Source: Parasphingorhabdus litoris DSM 22379 (lineage in GTDB: Bacteria > Pseudomonadota > Alphaproteobacteria > Sphingomonadales > Sphingomonadaceae). From it: a stretch of 64,000 nucleotides of DNA. Numbering within the stretch: position 1 is the first letter of the stretch; every line of letters starts with the position of its first letter. The position numbers and the translations under genes were made by a program. Location: NCBI RefSeq assembly GCF_020906275.1, contig NZ_CP086727.1:2542001-2606000 (forward strand), given 5' to 3'. Below the pieces are notes generated by a model. That model saw only the letters and a program-made list of their open reading frames with translations, was not told the DNA's origin and searched no databases. This document shows, in pieces, positions 63,187 through 64,000 of the stretch.

Positions 63187-64000
63187 TCAGGCGTAGCGAC
63201 TATTGTCGGTCGGCATCTGTGGATCGACCGGACCTTCTAGGGGTGCGGTTTGTCCGTAATGTTGTGTTGGATTGGAACGTTCTTCCTGGGTGTCGCTGCG
63301 GTCTTGCTGCGCAAAATTCATGCTGTCGTTACCGGATGAAGCGAGCATATTATCCCGAACGTCTACGCGCAGGGTAACATCGGATCGACCTTGCGCTTTC
63401 AACATGTCCTGGATTGCCTGACTATGCTGCATAATCACTTCACGCGCTGCTTCACTTTCAGCTTCAATCTGAAGTATTTCAGCGCCACCTCTTGCCGCAA
63501 AAGACACTTCCAAACGACCCATATTCCTGGGATTAATCTCGAATTTCTTGAGATCGCCTGTGGCTGTCAGATCACTTAGTTCGGAGGCAAAACGCTCGGC
63601 AAATAGCGGCGCATTCCAATCAAAATTCACGACCTTCTGCATGCCATTGGTTGCACCGCTTACCGAGGGTGATTGGACGGGCGCTGATAACTCAATGCTT
63701 CTTTCCAGATGACTGGCTGCGGGGCGGCTGTCCATTTCGGCGAAAGAAGGTTTGGTTTCGAGCTTAATCGGCTTGTCATTAGTGAGAGCCATGTCATCAG
63801 CCTGGGATTTTGAAATCTGCCGAGAAATGACATCTTCAACCTTGGCCTTGCTGGCCGTCGGGAGATCAAGCACTTCTGTAATGGTTTGATCAGGCGCAGT
63901 ACCTGACTGTATTTTCTTACTCAGACCGATGGTTTTGGATTGGTTAGGCACACCGGAATCAAGAACAGACTTTGTAGCGATGGTTTCCACCGAGTTTTGC
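63187..64000 (-). CDS. fliK: Flagellar hook-length control protein FliK, C-terminal part (start outside window)
   Basis: The frame is open to the last base, so the N-terminus lies beyond the window; at least 270 residues are visible. The C-terminal Flg_hook domain shows E-R-F-A-S-E-L-S-D-L, then N-P-R-N-M-G-R-L-E-V-S-F and I-M-Q-H-S-Q-A-I-Q-D-M-L. This domain contacts FlhB to switch export specificity once the hook is long enough. The preceding residues are low-complexity Ser/Thr/Ala-rich, as usual for the ruler part. It heads the fliK-L-M-N-O-P-Q-R-flhB run on the minus strand. Confidence 0.9.
   Translation of the reverse strand, partial: QNSVETIATKSVLDSGVPNQSKTIGLSKKIQSGTAPDQTITEVLDLPTASKAKVEDVISRQISKSQADDMALTNDKPIKLETKPSFAEMDSRPAASHLERSIELSAPVQSPSVSGATNGMQKVVNFDWNAPLFAERFASELSDLTATGDLKKFEINPRNMGRLEVSFAARGGAEILQIEAESEAAREVIMQHSQAIQDMLKAQGRSDVTLRVDVRDNMLASSGNDSMNFAQQDRSDTQEERSNPTQHYGQTAPLEGPVDPQMPTDNSRYA

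Overview
The window reads as chromosome of a sphingomonad alphaproteobacterium, probably of the marine Sphingorhabdus/Parasphingorhabdus type. This is inferred from moderate GC content, the TonB receptor/FecR/ECF sigma island, CysNC fusion, GSH-dependent formaldehyde genes, the Mth938-SecF-SecD-YajC block and the flagellar gene set. I identify about 65 protein genes (two cut by the window edges), tRNA-Lys(TTT) and tRNA-Pro(GGG). I see no rRNA, CRISPR array, insertion sequence, integrase or recognisable prophage.

Layout. 1-5.3 kb: housekeeping and stress genes (end of a WYL regulator, GST, two small exported proteins, BI-1 protein, low-MW phosphatase, lipoprotein Cu/Zn-SOD, folK, tRNA-Lys). 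5.4-14 kb: on the minus strand, an ECF sigma factor and FecR-type anti-sigma (overlapping ATGA), a large TonB receptor with a signalling STN domain and a carboxypeptidase-regulatory-like domain, then a 970-residue exported M16 protease. Together these look like a cell-surface-signalling import-and-cleave system. 14.1-20 kb: fadH and the sulfate activation operon cysD-cysNC-cysQ. 20-36.6 kb: envelope polysaccharide genes (FlaA1/CapD-type enzyme, ugd, manA, manC, methyltransferase, two lipid-linked glycosylation modules with GT2, EamA/ArnE-like, DUF2304, GtrA and large polytopic proteins), interrupted by a CoA-linked catabolic trio (HpcH/HpaI lyase, coniferyl-aldehyde-type dehydrogenase, CaiB/BaiF transferase).

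36.6-47.5 kb: RhlE helicase, gamma-glutamyltransferase, cytochrome b561/cytochrome c' pair, and a formaldehyde detoxification run (adhC, VOC protein, fghA, acyl-CoA dehydrogenase) divergent from an XRE regulator and a GT4 glycosyltransferase. 47.1-50.5 kb: Mth938-like gene, secF, secD, yajC. 50.8-54.9 kb: a visibly AT-richer stretch after tRNA-Pro holding an unusual cluster: a LuxR-type regulator with a C-terminal membrane anchor, two unknown proteins, a short RadC-like JAMM protein, and two related winged-helix proteins at its two ends. 55-64 kb: flagellar genes, with a receiver-less sigma54 activator (plus strand) facing a minus-strand run fliK-L-M-N-O-P-Q-R-flhB-fliD-fliS.

The most interesting points are the sigma/anti-sigma/receptor/protease island, the tail-anchored regulator/RadC cluster, strong tandem hairpins in the leader of the flagellar activator, a FliM without the N-terminal CheY-binding motif, a 96-bp convergent coding overlap between a GT2 and a GtrA gene, and a 17-bp perfect inverted repeat bounding a 118-bp intergenic element near 3.3 kb. 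All functions are read from motifs and family resemblance; no database search was run.
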